Shown here: one piece after another, positions 54,701-64,000 of the stretch
How positions within the stretch are numbered: position 1 is the first letter of the stretch
Layout of the letters: the number at the start of each line of letters is the position of its first letter
DNA from: Gavia stellata
Lineage: Eukaryota > Chordata > Aves > Gaviiformes > Gaviidae
Assembly: GCF_030936135.1 (NCBI RefSeq)
Contig: NC_082594.1
Span: 129,928,668-129,992,667 of the forward strand
Direction of reading: 5' to 3'
DNA length: 64,000 nt
Position numbers and translations under genes: made by a program
The notes under the pieces: model-generated
Databases searched by the model: none
Told to the model about the DNA's origin: nothing
Seen by the model: only the letters and a program-made list of their open reading frames with translations

Positions 54701-56538
54701 GGAGGACAGGGACTGAGCTGGGATCACACACCTCCTCACGAACTTCTCTGGTGCTAAGTCCTTTCTCAGGTATTCCAGTTCACCTGCACCCAATTTCTAC
54801 GGCAGAAGACTATTTTTCCAACAACTGCCACTGCCCCAAATTCCCAATTCTTCCTTCAAGGTCTGAGCAGTTTCTGCTTCCAGCCTTGCTAGAAATAAAT
54901 CTGCAGGGAGAAGTAAGGCAGTCGTTTCAAGCCGATGCCTCATCTCCCTCTTCCCCAGCCGGGCTCCATCTCCTCTGGGCGAGCGAGAACAAGGCACAGC
55001 TTGGAGAATTAGAGCCAACACGTAATTCTTAAAACAAAAATGTGTCACTGCCATGCAAGCGTGGCTGATCCGTGGGCTCCTGGCCGCCCTGGTCGCAGGG
55101 CTGCTGCGGAAGGCAAACCCCTGGCTGGGAGAGACAGTGAGTCGAGAGCTGCTGCTGCTGCTGCCTTATGCTGGGATGCAGCTGCACGCACAGCTCAACC
55201 CCCTCTTTGCAGCAGCGTGGAGGGATCCCTGGGGAGATATTCACCTCCCTCCCGCAAACTGCTTCCCACCTCCTCTTCCCTCTCCCCATCCCCTGGGGGG
55301 TCTTTTGGCTCTCTGGGAAATGAATATCACACCAGAGAGTGGAGATGGTCAGCCAGGTCGGTCCCCCTCCCCTTACACCAGGACTCGCTGTACAAAAACC
55401 CCATCATTCAGCACGAACCAGGGCCATCTTCCCACCTGCCTGGAGCTCGGAAGGGCTGACGGGGCTGCTCAGGGCCGGTACAAGGCTGCAATGCCATCCT
55501 ATTTCTGCGTCCTTCCTGGTCGAGCCCAAGGGTAACACCCCGCTTTTGCCAGTAAGGTGAGCAGGGCGGACTCAGCATCCTGGGGCTCTCACACTTCGCT
55601 CCCAGCTGCAGCCACCAGCAGTATCTTTCCACCTCCGGCTGCTGCCGAACATGTTACTGCACCCTCTTCCCAGCAACTGCCCAGGGATCAGAAACACCCC
55701 TGTGGTCTCCACCTTTCCTTTCCGAACACACCCCCCCAACGCCCCGACCGCTGCCTCCCTGGATGTTGATGCTACTTGAAGTTGATGGAGCGCTTCACTT
55801 CCCGCTGAGCGGAATAAATCCTGGCCCTAGCAGGGGGAGTATTAATTGTAAGGCAGCTGCCAGAGCCAGGGGAGCCAAGCAGCTTACGGTCTTCTAATTA
55901 AAGGCCCGTGGTCGTGCAGGACGTGGTGGAGAGCTGAGCGGGCCAAGCCTCGCTGGTCCATCCAGCAGCCTCATGCGGAGCCAACTGCAACTAAGTGCAT
56001 CCCGGTGTCATTTCTACTGGCTTAGTGGTGGCGGGGAGGTACCATTTATTACAGATGATGACTTTTAATTAAATCCTGCTCTATTCATATTTGAAAAGCA
56101 CTTTGAAGTTCCAGGGGATGGGAATGGTCAAGGGCAGAGGATGCCATCCCAGGCCACTCCTAAGTGGCTGTCACGCCGGCTGACACACAGGAGGGCTGCT
56201 TGACACAACTTGGCTGCCGTGGCTGCTTCCTCACCTTCTGCCTAACTGCTGGGTGTCATCTCGGCAGGGCTTGTCTTGGAGGCCATCCCAGGTGGTGACA
56301 GCGTGCAGCCTCCAGCTGGACCAGGACTGCTTGGCAGCTGCACCCCTGTGCCCCCCTCTCCATCCCTTCACCCAAATCCACTTCTGCAGAGGAAACCTCA
56401 TGCCCCAGAGAGCTCCCCCGCCTCTGTACATACCACCGTGACAGTGCAGAGCTCCTGCAGCATCCGCTGCTGCTGCTCCTGGCTGCCAAAACTGGAGCTG
56501 CCGTCACAGAGCTCAGAGCAGTTGAATCCCGGCTCCAT
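41546..56538 (-). CDS. GPR156: GPR156: orphan class C (GABA-B-like) G-protein-coupled receptor, complete gene span
   Basis: Nine coding exons on the minus strand join without a break into 763 codons plus stop (human about 814 aa). GPR156 is a GABA-B-related receptor without the Venus-flytrap ligand domain. It is constitutively active through Gi and acts at the hair-cell surface downstream of EMX2 to set stereociliary-bundle orientation; loss in humans causes recessive deafness. Visible: an N-glycosylation site NCS at residue 6; seven membrane segments at about 50-75, 90-110, 129-150, 168-190, 227-248, 262-282 and 292-314; a coiled coil at about 370-392; a long Ser/Pro/Arg tail with an RRRRR cluster; an acidic Ser stretch; a Cys cluster; and the end VNFKEDLKPTFV. 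All introns have GT-AG ends; all are phase 0 except intron 2 (phase 2). Introns total 12.7 kb, much more compact than in mammals. Confidence 0.97.
43346..43504 (-). CDS. GPR156: GPR156 coding exon 8 (membrane-proximal tail)
   Basis: Codons 317-369, CCCCAG acceptor, GTACGG donor. LKQWKAFEEESQTVSHMAKYF is the juxtamembrane amphipathic segment shared with mammals; the rest (SRSCRSVYSEEQLYQLIGEKNS) is more variable. Confidence 0.96.
44229..44600 (-). mobile_element. CR1 LINE fragment in GPR156 intron 7
   Basis: The antisense CR1 pattern is clear: a block complementary to the ORF2 end and 3' UTR, then 'GTTTAAATAGAATTTCCTGTG', then 'CCCATTGTCCCCTGTCCCGTC' and 'TATTTATACACATTGGTGAGATC'. The copy lacks its terminal ATTCTRTG repeat and is 5'-truncated. 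It lies in the sense direction of GPR156. Confidence 0.85.
45326..45562 (-). CDS. GPR156: GPR156 coding exon 7 (TM5 to TM7)
   Basis: Codons 238-316, TTCCAG acceptor, GTATGC donor. It carries the rest of TM5, the third extracellular region AGLTDNVSSPPVNQS, TM6 (LTLIVGVNLVFLAASTVCLV) and TM7 (LLFGFTSGGIFVCTTTINCF). It is the most conserved exon. The GGIFVCTTTINCFIF stretch is almost identical to mammals. Confidence 0.98.
47014..47040 (+). repeat. (GTTT)n low-complexity repeat in GPR156 intron 6
   Basis: Six to seven GTTT units with one substitution (GTTC). The rest of this 2.8-kb intron shows no recognised feature. Confidence 0.8.
48369..48464 (-). CDS. GPR156: GPR156 coding exon 6 (extracellular loop 2 and start of TM5)
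   Basis: Codons 206-237, CTCCTAG acceptor, GTATGT donor. The loop residues (ATEKGMTCSVSRVQSC) vary from mammals but keep two cysteines (213, 221). The YSDLWLVLILGFK end matches mammalian YSDVWIALIWGCK. Confidence 0.95.
48934..49059 (-). CDS. GPR156: GPR156 coding exon 5 (TM4)
   Basis: Codons 164-205, TTTGCAG acceptor, GTAAAG donor. IIKDLQLLAMVAVLVLADAV is TM4, followed by TWVFSDPVQC of the second extracellular loop. The exon has the length expected from the mammalian protein. Confidence 0.96.
50104..50214 (-). CDS. GPR156: GPR156 coding exon 4 (TM3 and loop 2)
   Basis: Codons 127-163, CGGCAG acceptor, GTAAGT donor. Contains LCLLCVGTSLVFGPVLGKSW (TM3), then RLYKVFTQRVPDKRV, the basic second cytoplasmic loop. 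This loop is nearly unchanged between this bird and mammals and is expected at the G-protein interface. Confidence 0.97.
51050..51185 (-). CDS. GPR156: GPR156 coding exon 3 (loop 1 and TM2)
   Basis: Codons 81-126. It starts with one base completing Arg81, then IVKMSSPNLNIVTLLGS, and ends VEKLIQ with a GTTAGC donor. TM2 is about residues 90-110. The KMSSPNLN motif is strongly conserved in the family. The acceptor reads TTTCCTGGAG, a GAG rather than the usual CAG/TAG, but it is the only one that keeps the frame and the conserved residues. Confidence 0.96.
51355..51400 (+). repeat. Tandem duplication of a 23-bp unit in GPR156 intron 2
   Basis: The unit beginning CTCCATGGTGCATACCCCAT occurs twice in a row with one mismatch. 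It is a simple local duplication and may vary between individuals. Confidence 0.9.
53589..53725 (-). CDS. GPR156: GPR156 coding exon 2 (TM1)
   Basis: Codons 36-81 (the last one split), after a CCCCAG acceptor and ending AAACAG with a GTAAGG donor (phase 2). The ALLGVVWTFLTGGVLLALFF stretch is transmembrane segment 1, followed by the basic RFRKNR that begins the first cytoplasmic loop. It aligns with mammalian LLGIVWTFLSCGLLLILFF. Confidence 0.97.
56434..56538 (-). CDS. GPR156: GPR156 coding exon 1 (extracellular N-terminus)
   Basis: Codons 1-35, from MEPGFNCSELCDG to ELCTVTV, then a GTATGT donor (phase 0). The MEPxxNCSELCD start matches the mammalian protein, including the NCS glycosylation site. 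There is no signal peptide and no Venus-flytrap domain, as is normal for this receptor. The ATG at 56538 is chosen because of that match. The region upstream on the minus strand is not coding. Confidence 0.95.
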
Positions 56539-58331
56539 AGCACATCCTCAGCCGTCATCCAGCCGCACCTTCGCCCCTGCCGGAAGGATGAGGGTTGGCT
56601 TTCTCCAACAAGAAGCCTTTGGCATACACCAGATCTCCCCGCTGTCAGCAGGGCTTAGGGAAGGAGCCTGGCAGCCCAAGGCTGAGCTTACCCAAAGCAA
56701 TGCTGTGTACATCCAGAGCCAGGATGGGGAGCGCCCACCTCCTGGCGTCCCTCAGGGTGTCCTCTGCAGCGAGGCGAGTCAGCACAGGGTGCAGGTCCCT
56801 GCGGAGCACGGTGGCATCCCGAGCCCTGCTATGCCATCCTGCAAACCAACACACACCGGGGTCACGGCGGCCCCTGGCCCCTACACCCCAGCTGCAGAGC
56901 CGAAACCAGGTGCCGTGCTGGTCCGAGCCGGAGCGTCGCACCCCAGCACCCCGAGCTCGCCACAGCTTTCCTTTGCCAATGCGTTTTCCCGCACCGGTGC
57001 AAGTTCAGGGCGTATCTTTGCAGGTCCCCCCCTCCTCCCTGGCAGCCACTGCTGGTTTCCTGGCGCGGTCCCTTCTTCCAGCAAAGACCCAGCAAGTGAA
57101 GACAACAACAAACAGCAACAAGTGTTGCCATCATCTAATGGGACCTAAACCCCGGCCTGGGCGAGCCAGGGAGGAACACGCTCGAATGACACGCGTACCG
57201 AAGTGTTTTGGCTGGCTTGGCCCGAGCGGCAGCCTGGCTAGCTGAGGAGTGGGCTGTTTAATAAGGAGATTTAAAAGCCCGGCACCTCCGTGCTCCCCAT
57301 GCCTCCCAGCACTCTGGCTGCCAGGTATTGTCCCCGCCTGCGCCCGCTCCCCTCGCACCACCTTTGCCTCTGTTCCCTCTTTCATTTCTCTTTTTGGTGG
57401 GGATTTTAATAGGCCTCATTACCATTTTAGACATGAGGTCATACTTATCCTCAAGCATCCTTACTCAATTACCATTGTCACCGGTTTTAATTAGCTTCCA
57501 GCGCACGACCATAAGCAAGTCTCCCGTCGTTAGCAGCTGGGAAGGAAGCGCAATAACTCACTCCCTATTTCCTCCTAACAACAGGTGGGAAGAAAAAAAA
57601 TTATCCATATCGTGCTCTTCAGGGCTGCTCCCCGGCCGAGCATCCCCTGTGCCTGGCCAGTGCTCCATCCTTCCCTGCTGCTGCTCCCGACAAGTCCTTT
57701 CTTTGGAAGAACTCCCGTCATTATGCAGGCAAAGAAAGAGTAAATTAAAACGAAGTGTGGTCACCAGGACCTGGTCTAAAACTTGCTGTTCTTCACGGGG
57801 GATAATCAGGATTCAAACGCCAGAAAAGCTACAGGCGTCATTCTCAGCTCGCGTAAACAGATTTTCAGCTTTAGAGAAGTCGCCTACAAGTCCCAGCCCA
57901 AAAACATTAGCAGGCTACTCGTCCAAAATTAGCAGAGCCACCTCTGAAGCAACAACCGCAACTCTCCCGCTGGCAGAAGCCCCAACGTACCGTAGCTGTG
58001 GACGCCATCCTGCCTGTGCCAGGACTGCCCCCACCACGAGATCAGCTCACCGTGTCCTACAAACACAATATCACACATTAGCCAGACTTAGGATTTTACA
58101 CGCATGATCAAGCCTTCCTCTCTCTCTAGCTTGTAGCAAGCCATGGTGGCACTTTCCCCACAGCAGGACTGTCCTCTGGAGGTTTCCATGCCCTTCATTG
58201 CTCAGGCTGAGCAATCGGACAAGGGGTACGGCTGCAGGAGATATCCAGCTGCTGCAGCAAATGCCAGGTACTGCAACAAGGGTAGAAGAGCAGTGGAGAG
58301 GAGGAGACAGGCTCCAGGTGAACAGTTCAGG
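56539..58331 (-). promoter_or_regulatory. GPR156: Upstream region of GPR156 (5' UTR and promoter not resolved)
   Basis: The start of transcription cannot be placed. The segment is moderately GC-rich up to about 57.3 kb, without a clear CpG island or TATA box. A non-coding first exon could lie here or further up. AT-rich sequence with TTAATTA/TAATTAG-like homeodomain words lies at 57408-57500. That is noteworthy because EMX2 is a homeodomain factor acting upstream of GPR156, but such words are common. Confidence 0.4.
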
Positions 58332-58966
58332 GATCACAGAATCATTAAGGTTGAAAAAGACCTGTAAGATCATCAAGTCCAACCATCAACCCAACACTGC
58401 CATGCCCACTAAACCATGTCCTGCAGTGCCACGTCCACACGTTCCTTGGACGCCTCCAGGGACAGTGACTCCACAACCTCCCTGGGCAGCCTCTTCCAGT
58501 GTTTCACCACTCTCTCAGTAAAGAAATTCTTCCTAATATCCAGCCTAAACCTCCCCTGGCACAACTTGAGGCCATTTCCTCTTGTCCTGTCGCTGGTCAC
58601 TTGGGAGAAGAGACCAACACCCACCTCACCACAACCCCCTTTCAGGTAAATGTAGAGAGCGATGAGGTCTCCCCTCAGCCTCCTCTTCTCCAGACTGAAC
58701 AACCCCAGCTCCCTCAGCCGCTCCTCATCAGACTTGTGCTCCAGACCCCTCACCAGCTTCGTCGCCCTTCTCTGGACACGCTCCAGCACCTCAATGTCCT
58801 TCTTGTAGTGAAGGGCCCAAAACTGAACACGGTATTCGAGGTGCGGCCTCACCAGAGCCGAGTACAGAGGCATGATCACTTCCCTGCTCCTGCTGGCCAC
58901 ACCATTTCTGATACAGGCCAGGATGCCGTTGCCCTTCTTGGCCACCTGGGCACAAACACTGGAAAC
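58332..58966 (-). mobile_element. CR1 LINE, 5'-truncated, relatively young
   Basis: The 3' end at 58332 reads GGATCACAGAATCATTAAGG on the plus strand. The minus strand encodes the ORF2 C-terminus ([59 protein letters not shown]) almost without breaks. It is a close match to 38511-39175 and in the same orientation. One stretch of about 80 bp around 58730-58810 looks identical between the two. Confidence 0.93.
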
Positions 58967-59730
58967 ACTGCAAGATGAGATGATAGCGGGTGGAGGGGCT
59001 GCGTGCAGCACCCGGGGACAGGGGTAGGAGAGGGGCACTGGACCTCTGACGATGAGAAGACATGTAGACGAGTGCTGCCCAGCCTCCCAAAGGGCTCGAC
59101 TCCTCCCCGTGCCCCCAGGTGTGTTTAAGGGCAAGGAGTATCCCTATCACTCCCTGTAACCTCCTGCCCTGTCAGAGGGGGAGCCCACCTGCCAGGTGGA
59201 CCGCTACCCAGGCTGGCATGAGGCCAGCAGGCACGGCCCTCCCGTGGCTCGCAAATGGAGATGTTTCCACAAGGAGCATCTGCTCAGCCTCCACCCCCCC
59301 TGGAAGCCACCGCTCGGCCGAGGGCAGGAGCCCCTTGGGGTCTCCCCAGCCCCCACCCCACTATTCTGCAAACAGCTCCCGCGCAACGTTGATAACAAGC
59401 TGAACCAATTAGCGCTCATTAGTATGCAACAAAGCAAGCACTAGTGTGGTTGTCGCCGAAAGGCAACAGGCATTTCCAGCTCGGCTTCTGCCTCTCGTGA
59501 GAGCCGGCAGGAACGCTGCTCTGTGGCCTGAAGAGCACCCGAGGAGGACCGGTGCTGTTGGGGGGTCACTGCTCTTCAGGGTGAGGTTGGGCAATGGCTG
59601 GGGGGAACAGACAGCAACACATCCTTAAAATGCGAGGGTCTCTTGAGAGCAAAGACTTGGGGGGTTTTTGGTTTTTTTTTTTTTTTAAGGCCAAAATGCC
59701 GAACAGTTCTGGTGGATCATTTCTGGTGCA
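58967..59730. other. Intergenic; nothing recognised
   Basis: Unique-looking sequence between two CR1 copies, with no conserved protein or RNA gene. A T-rich low-complexity run lies at 59660-59688. Confidence 0.55.
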
Positions 59731-60445
59731 GAATCACAGAATGGTTTGGGCTGGAAGGGACTTTCAAAGATCATCTAGCCCAAGACCCCTGCTGTGGACA
59801 GAGACATCTTCCACTAGACCGGGTTGCTCAAAGTCCCGTCCAACCTGACCTTGAACACTCCCAGGGATGGGACATCCACAGCTTCTCTGGACAACCTGTT
59901 CCAGTGCCTCACCACCCTCACTGTAAAAAATTGCTTCCTTATGTCCAACCCAAATCTCCCCTATTTCAGTTTAAAACTGTCACCTCTTGTCTTGTCACTA
60001 CAGGCCTTGGGAAAAAGCCTTTCTCTGTCTTTCGTATAAGCCCCCTTTAAGTACTGAAAGGCCGCAATAAGGTCTGCCCGGAGCCGCCTTTTCTCCAGGC
60101 TGAACAACACCAACTCTTTCAGCCTGTCTTCATAGGAGAGGTGCTCCAGCCCTCAGATCATCTTCACCGCCCTCCTCCGAACTCACTCCAACAGGTCCGT
60201 GTCCTCCTTATGCTGCGGGCCCCAGAGCTGGACGCAGTACTCCAGGTTGGGTCTAACAAGAGCGGAGTAGAGGGGGAAAACCACCGCCCTCGACCTGCTG
60301 GTCACGCTGCTTTTGATGCGGCCCAGGATACGGCTGGCGTTCTGGGTTGCGAGCGCACATTGCCGTCTCACATCCAATTTTTCGTCCATGGGTATCCCCA
60401 AGACCTTCTGCGCAGGGCTGCTCTCAATCCCTTCCTCACCCAAGA
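59731..60445 (-). mobile_element. CR1 LINE, different subfamily, 5'-truncated
   Basis: The 3' end at 59731 (AGAATCACAGAATGGTTTGGG on the plus strand) and the TTGCTCAAAGTCCCGTCCAACC block mark a CR1 subfamily different from the 38.5 and 58.3 kb copies. The minus strand reads [40 protein letters not shown] and KEDTDLLE from ORF2. The copy ends near 60445. Confidence 0.9.
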
Positions 60446-63400
60446 GGAATTAGTTCTCATTTTCTGTGTTTGTCACTCCAGAAACATTAGGCTCCCGTTT
60501 GGGTAATTTCAGAAGAAAATTCAGCTCCTAGGAAGAGGAAGGGAAAGGCTGAGGGCATTAACACCTCCTTGTGCTCCTGTTAGCCTGAACATCACAGAGG
60601 GAAAAGGGAAGCCAGAGAGTGATGCTGACTGTAAGTGGAATTTACTGACATTTGATTTTCAAACAGCAGACGTGAGGGAACACCACGAGAGCAGTTTCCG
60701 ACAGCCCACACACCCTGTGGAAGCGGTCACAGCGTCAGGTGAAGCAAAGCTCTTGCTCAGCCTGCCGGCTCTGCTCGCCTTGTTCTCCTCCCCTTGCCGC
60801 CCTCGGTCTCTGTGGTATTACATCTGCTGGCTGGTTGGGTCATAGTGGCTAGTATTTGGCCACGGCTGAGCATCGGCGTGCATGTGGACATGATCCAACA
60901 AGCCTGAAGTTGATAGGAAACGAGTGACTGGACCACATGAAAAATATTAGCACCATCATCTTCTAATGTAAAAAGGAAGCACTGACTGTTAAACACAATA
61001 TTTGGATAAAAGCAATTTGTGGTCATCTCAATGGTTGATCTTCAGGGCTGGAAAACCTGTTTCTTTAAATCCATCAAGACCCAAGATTACTTATACACCA
61101 ACGCTGAGCAATTGTAGACTAACGCATAAATATCCCTCAGAGATGCAGTTGATGATGTCTAAATGCACATCTTGACTCTCTCAAAGTTTCTTCTTCCCTT
61201 CAAAACCTTTCTTTTGAAAAAGCAAAGAAAAAACAAAACTGAAAGAAGCTGAAAAATTGATGCAGCATGTATGGGCCCAGAGCAGGCAGAATGAACGTTT
61301 CACCCCAACCAGTTCCTTTTGATCTAGCATTGAAAGAGAGACTTCTTGCCAAAGAACAAGGCAATGTCACGGCTCGGTGAATCAAAAGGTAGAAAAGTGA
61401 AGACGTCAAACCGCAGACAACAGAACAATTGCGTTCAGAAATGTGCCAGTTTTCATGAGCCCTGCAATCCTGTCTGGTCCTATCAGTCCCGACAGAGAAA
61501 TGGTACATGTACACCTCTGCAAGGGAAGAGCAGAGCATATCTGGAGAAGCACATCTGTTGGGAAGAACGTCTCGGGAAGATGCCTGTACAGCCAGCTGCG
61601 ACCTGCAGCTTTGCTGCATGCCAGAGAGACAGAGAAGAACAACCAGGGGGGAAGGAGTGATGTGCAGAGAGCAGAGCCACTCCTGCCGCCTTGGGAGGGG
61701 AGCAGGAGGACTTCAGCTCACCCATGGTGGGTCTGTGCTGCTACTACCACTGCTGATGGGAGATGGAGGTCTGCTGGTGGGGACCAGCCCCAGCTAGACA
61801 GGACATCTGCCACAGACTTAAAACGGCAAGTCGTCCGGATAACTGTTCCGGCGAGATGAACGACATGAGATGGGGTTTTGCAATTCAGAAAATGCTTGCA
61901 CTTCTGAGACAGGCTCCTGCTTTTCCCTTCTGCTCTTCTTGTCCAACAAGATCCCTTCTTGTTTGACCTGAGAAACCTGCAATATTGCCAACCCCAAGGC
62001 GATCAAAAAAATCACAAGCTAGACTTACTGCAACACCCCCCCGACGGAGCTAGTTAAAAATCCTGAGTTAAAACACACAGCATATCTGAAGCTTATTTTT
62101 AATTTGTATTTAAAACTTCAGCATCGAAGTTTTCACACTTTCCCCTGCAAACACAAAAGGAAAAAGAAAGAAAACCAAGAAACTCTGCTCATCACGTAAT
62201 CCTAAAACCTGGGTTAGAAAGCCTCAATCCCCGGGAACACCGGGGAGCCGCAAAGGGGAGCCACAAAGCCATCATCACCCTACTTCTCAGGGGCCATGCC
62301 ACACTCCTGCTCCATCCCACTCTTGCCCCTGGGATTTCCAGAGGCACCTCCAGGCCTCTCGGATATCTTCATCCCTGGCAGACAGACAGCCAGCTCACTG
62401 CACATCCACGCGATGGGTCACGTCACAGGGCCCAAATCGGGTCATCTTCCCACCCAGGCAGTGTTCCCGGTGATGCTCCCGCTCTGTGACCCATGCCCAG
62501 GGTATGGGTGATAACCACCAGGAGCTGCAGGACCTTCCTACGCGCAAAGGCAGGAGATGCAGGACGAGCTGCTTCTGTCTCCCAACACACAGGGAGCTCA
62601 CCGGCTGACTCTGGAACCTGAAATGACCGAAGCTAGTTGCAATTTTGAAGCATCCTATCTGTTTTTGATAGCATCTCCCACCATCAGGACGGCAATCGCT
62701 TCTGAACGCTGATCTTACCGATCACGCCAGCGCTGCGTGTCTGTCCGCTGCAGGTCCCTCAGCTCGGGAGGATGGCACCAGCCTGGCTGGTTTAGCTCTG
62801 TGTCTAGTCTTTTTCACTTTTTAAATGCAGGTTAAATACCCGCCCAGCTCTTTTCAAATCTGTGGTTTATGTTTTGAATTTAAAGAAACCTCCATGCAAA
62901 AAAAAGTCATGACTTTTTTGAACCACCACGCGGTCCTGCAAGGAGCCAACTCACCAATCTCCCACCAGAGAGCTGATAAGGCTTTTAACTCTCTAATTGC
63001 TATACAATAATAGGCATGCGAGAAATAGAGACAGACTAGATTGGAGATGCTCAAAGGAAGGAAAACTGGGAGGAAACACTAAGAGCCCGGGGGAGCTTGC
63101 CGCAGATGAGACCAACATGACCAGAGCTGACAGGGAGGTGAGCCGAATGCCTGGAGCTGCCGCTGAGCAATCCTGCAAAGACCCGAGCCTTCCCACGTGT
63201 CCAGCTGTGGCAGCGGCTGAGCAGTGCGTGGATGAAATGAGTGTTAAGCCTCCAGGTTTCTGCCTCCCCGAAGTGGCTAGGAGCCCAGGGGTTGGGACCC
63301 CGCCACCCGTCCTGCTGAGCTCATCCCCGCTTGCACCGGGCAGCTCGGCAGGGCTCCCCGCACAGTGCCCAGCCGCAGCGGGAAACAGCCAGAGACCCCT

Positions 63401-64000
63401 CAGAAAGCTCCTTCCCGCCGTTTTTAAGTGACACCGTTGGTACCCCCAGGTGGAAACCCACCTTTCTGCGGTGAACGAGAGCGGCGGTGGGATCTCTGCA
63501 GCAGGACAGCAGCCTCACCCCTCGGGGCTAAGGCGGGCGCAGCTTTCCTGCCTGAAACGGGGCAGGGGACATGTCCCAAGCACAGCTCTGAGAAGATGCG
63601 GTGCTGCTCCTCAGCCCTTTCCCATGCCCAAGCCTCTGCCGCCCTGGCTGGAGGCTGAGGTGCGTAACGCCCCAGCAGCCACGCTGCATGAACAATGAGG
63701 CCAAGCAGAGGTTTTTCACCACTTTGGGCAAAATCTTGGGGTTTCATTATTCCACAACAACTTCATCAATCATTTAATTTATTAGTGGGAGACCGCACCC
63801 ATAGGTGCTGTTCTGCCTCCACGGGGCAACCTCCCCATTTGTCCCCAAGCCGAGGCCAGGAGGGTCCCCCATCCCAACCACCAGGCACGTGGCAGATGAC
63901 CTGAAAGTGGGGTGGCAGGGGCTGCCCCTCCAAAAACACACGGCCACTTCCACGCTGAACCGCACCTTCATCAGAAACAGCCCCGGCTGGTTGTAGGGCT
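60446..64000. other. Region upstream of GPR156; no gene recognised
   Basis: No protein family, repeat or RNA gene is recognised. In human the next gene is LRRC58 on the same strand, but no leucine-rich-repeat coding sequence is visible here. The stretch 63250-63560 is GC-rich with some CpG. A minus-strand AATAAA lies within 63776-63783, which could be a transcript end of an upstream gene or chance. Confidence 0.5.

Noticed and set aside
56276..57148. 290-codon open frame on the plus strand
   Set aside because: It overlaps GPR156 exon 1 in antisense and is Pro/Ser/Ala-rich low-complexity translation with no known motif.
60446..64000. Expected neighbour LRRC58
   Set aside because: No leucine-rich-repeat coding sequence is visible; the gene probably lies beyond the window.

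Overview
The window is vertebrate nuclear DNA, almost certainly from a bird. The coding exons are spliced and diverge modestly from mammalian proteins. The interspersed repeats I can recognise are all CR1 LINE fragments, and the GPR156 coding span takes only 15 kb. I cannot name the species. Two protein-coding genes are supported, both on the minus strand: the 5' end of GSK3B (first coding exon at 18856-18943) and a complete GPR156 (nine coding exons between 56538 and 41546). This order and orientation matches human 3q13.33, where GPR156 lies directly upstream of GSK3B on the same strand.

Layout. Positions 1-18855 are the start of GSK3B intron 1, AT-rich with a few CR1 relics and a run of 22 G. 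Positions 18640-20880 are a dense CpG island with GSK3B coding exon 1, its inferred long GC-rich 5' UTR and its promoter. This island holds the most unusual sequence in the window. It contains eight perfect CCAAT boxes in 382 bp, one of them in the loop of a perfect hairpin. It contains a perfect 72-bp zero-spacer palindrome. The inferred leader has a G-quadruplex-prone segment and six upstream AUGs, each closed by a stop before the main AUG. Positions 20880-41400 are intergenic, with one long decayed CR1 (27.87-29.61 kb) and several shorter ones.

GPR156 occupies 41417-56538 including a candidate poly(A) signal. The spliced frame reads through to 763 residues (human about 814). It encodes a short N-terminus without a Venus-flytrap domain, seven membrane segments, a membrane-proximal coiled coil, and a long tail ending in a class-I PDZ-like T-F-V. 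Positions 56539-64000 hold GPR156 upstream sequence and two more CR1 copies. One of these is a close match in the same orientation to the CR1 at 38.5 kb, so GPR156 sits between two direct repeats about 20 kb apart.

The two genes are neighbours but have no known functional link. GSK3B is a housekeeping kinase. GPR156 is an orphan class C receptor used in hair-cell orientation. No RNA gene, CRISPR, operon-like structure or novel protein family was found. Any novelty here is regulatory or structural DNA in the GSK3B CpG island.
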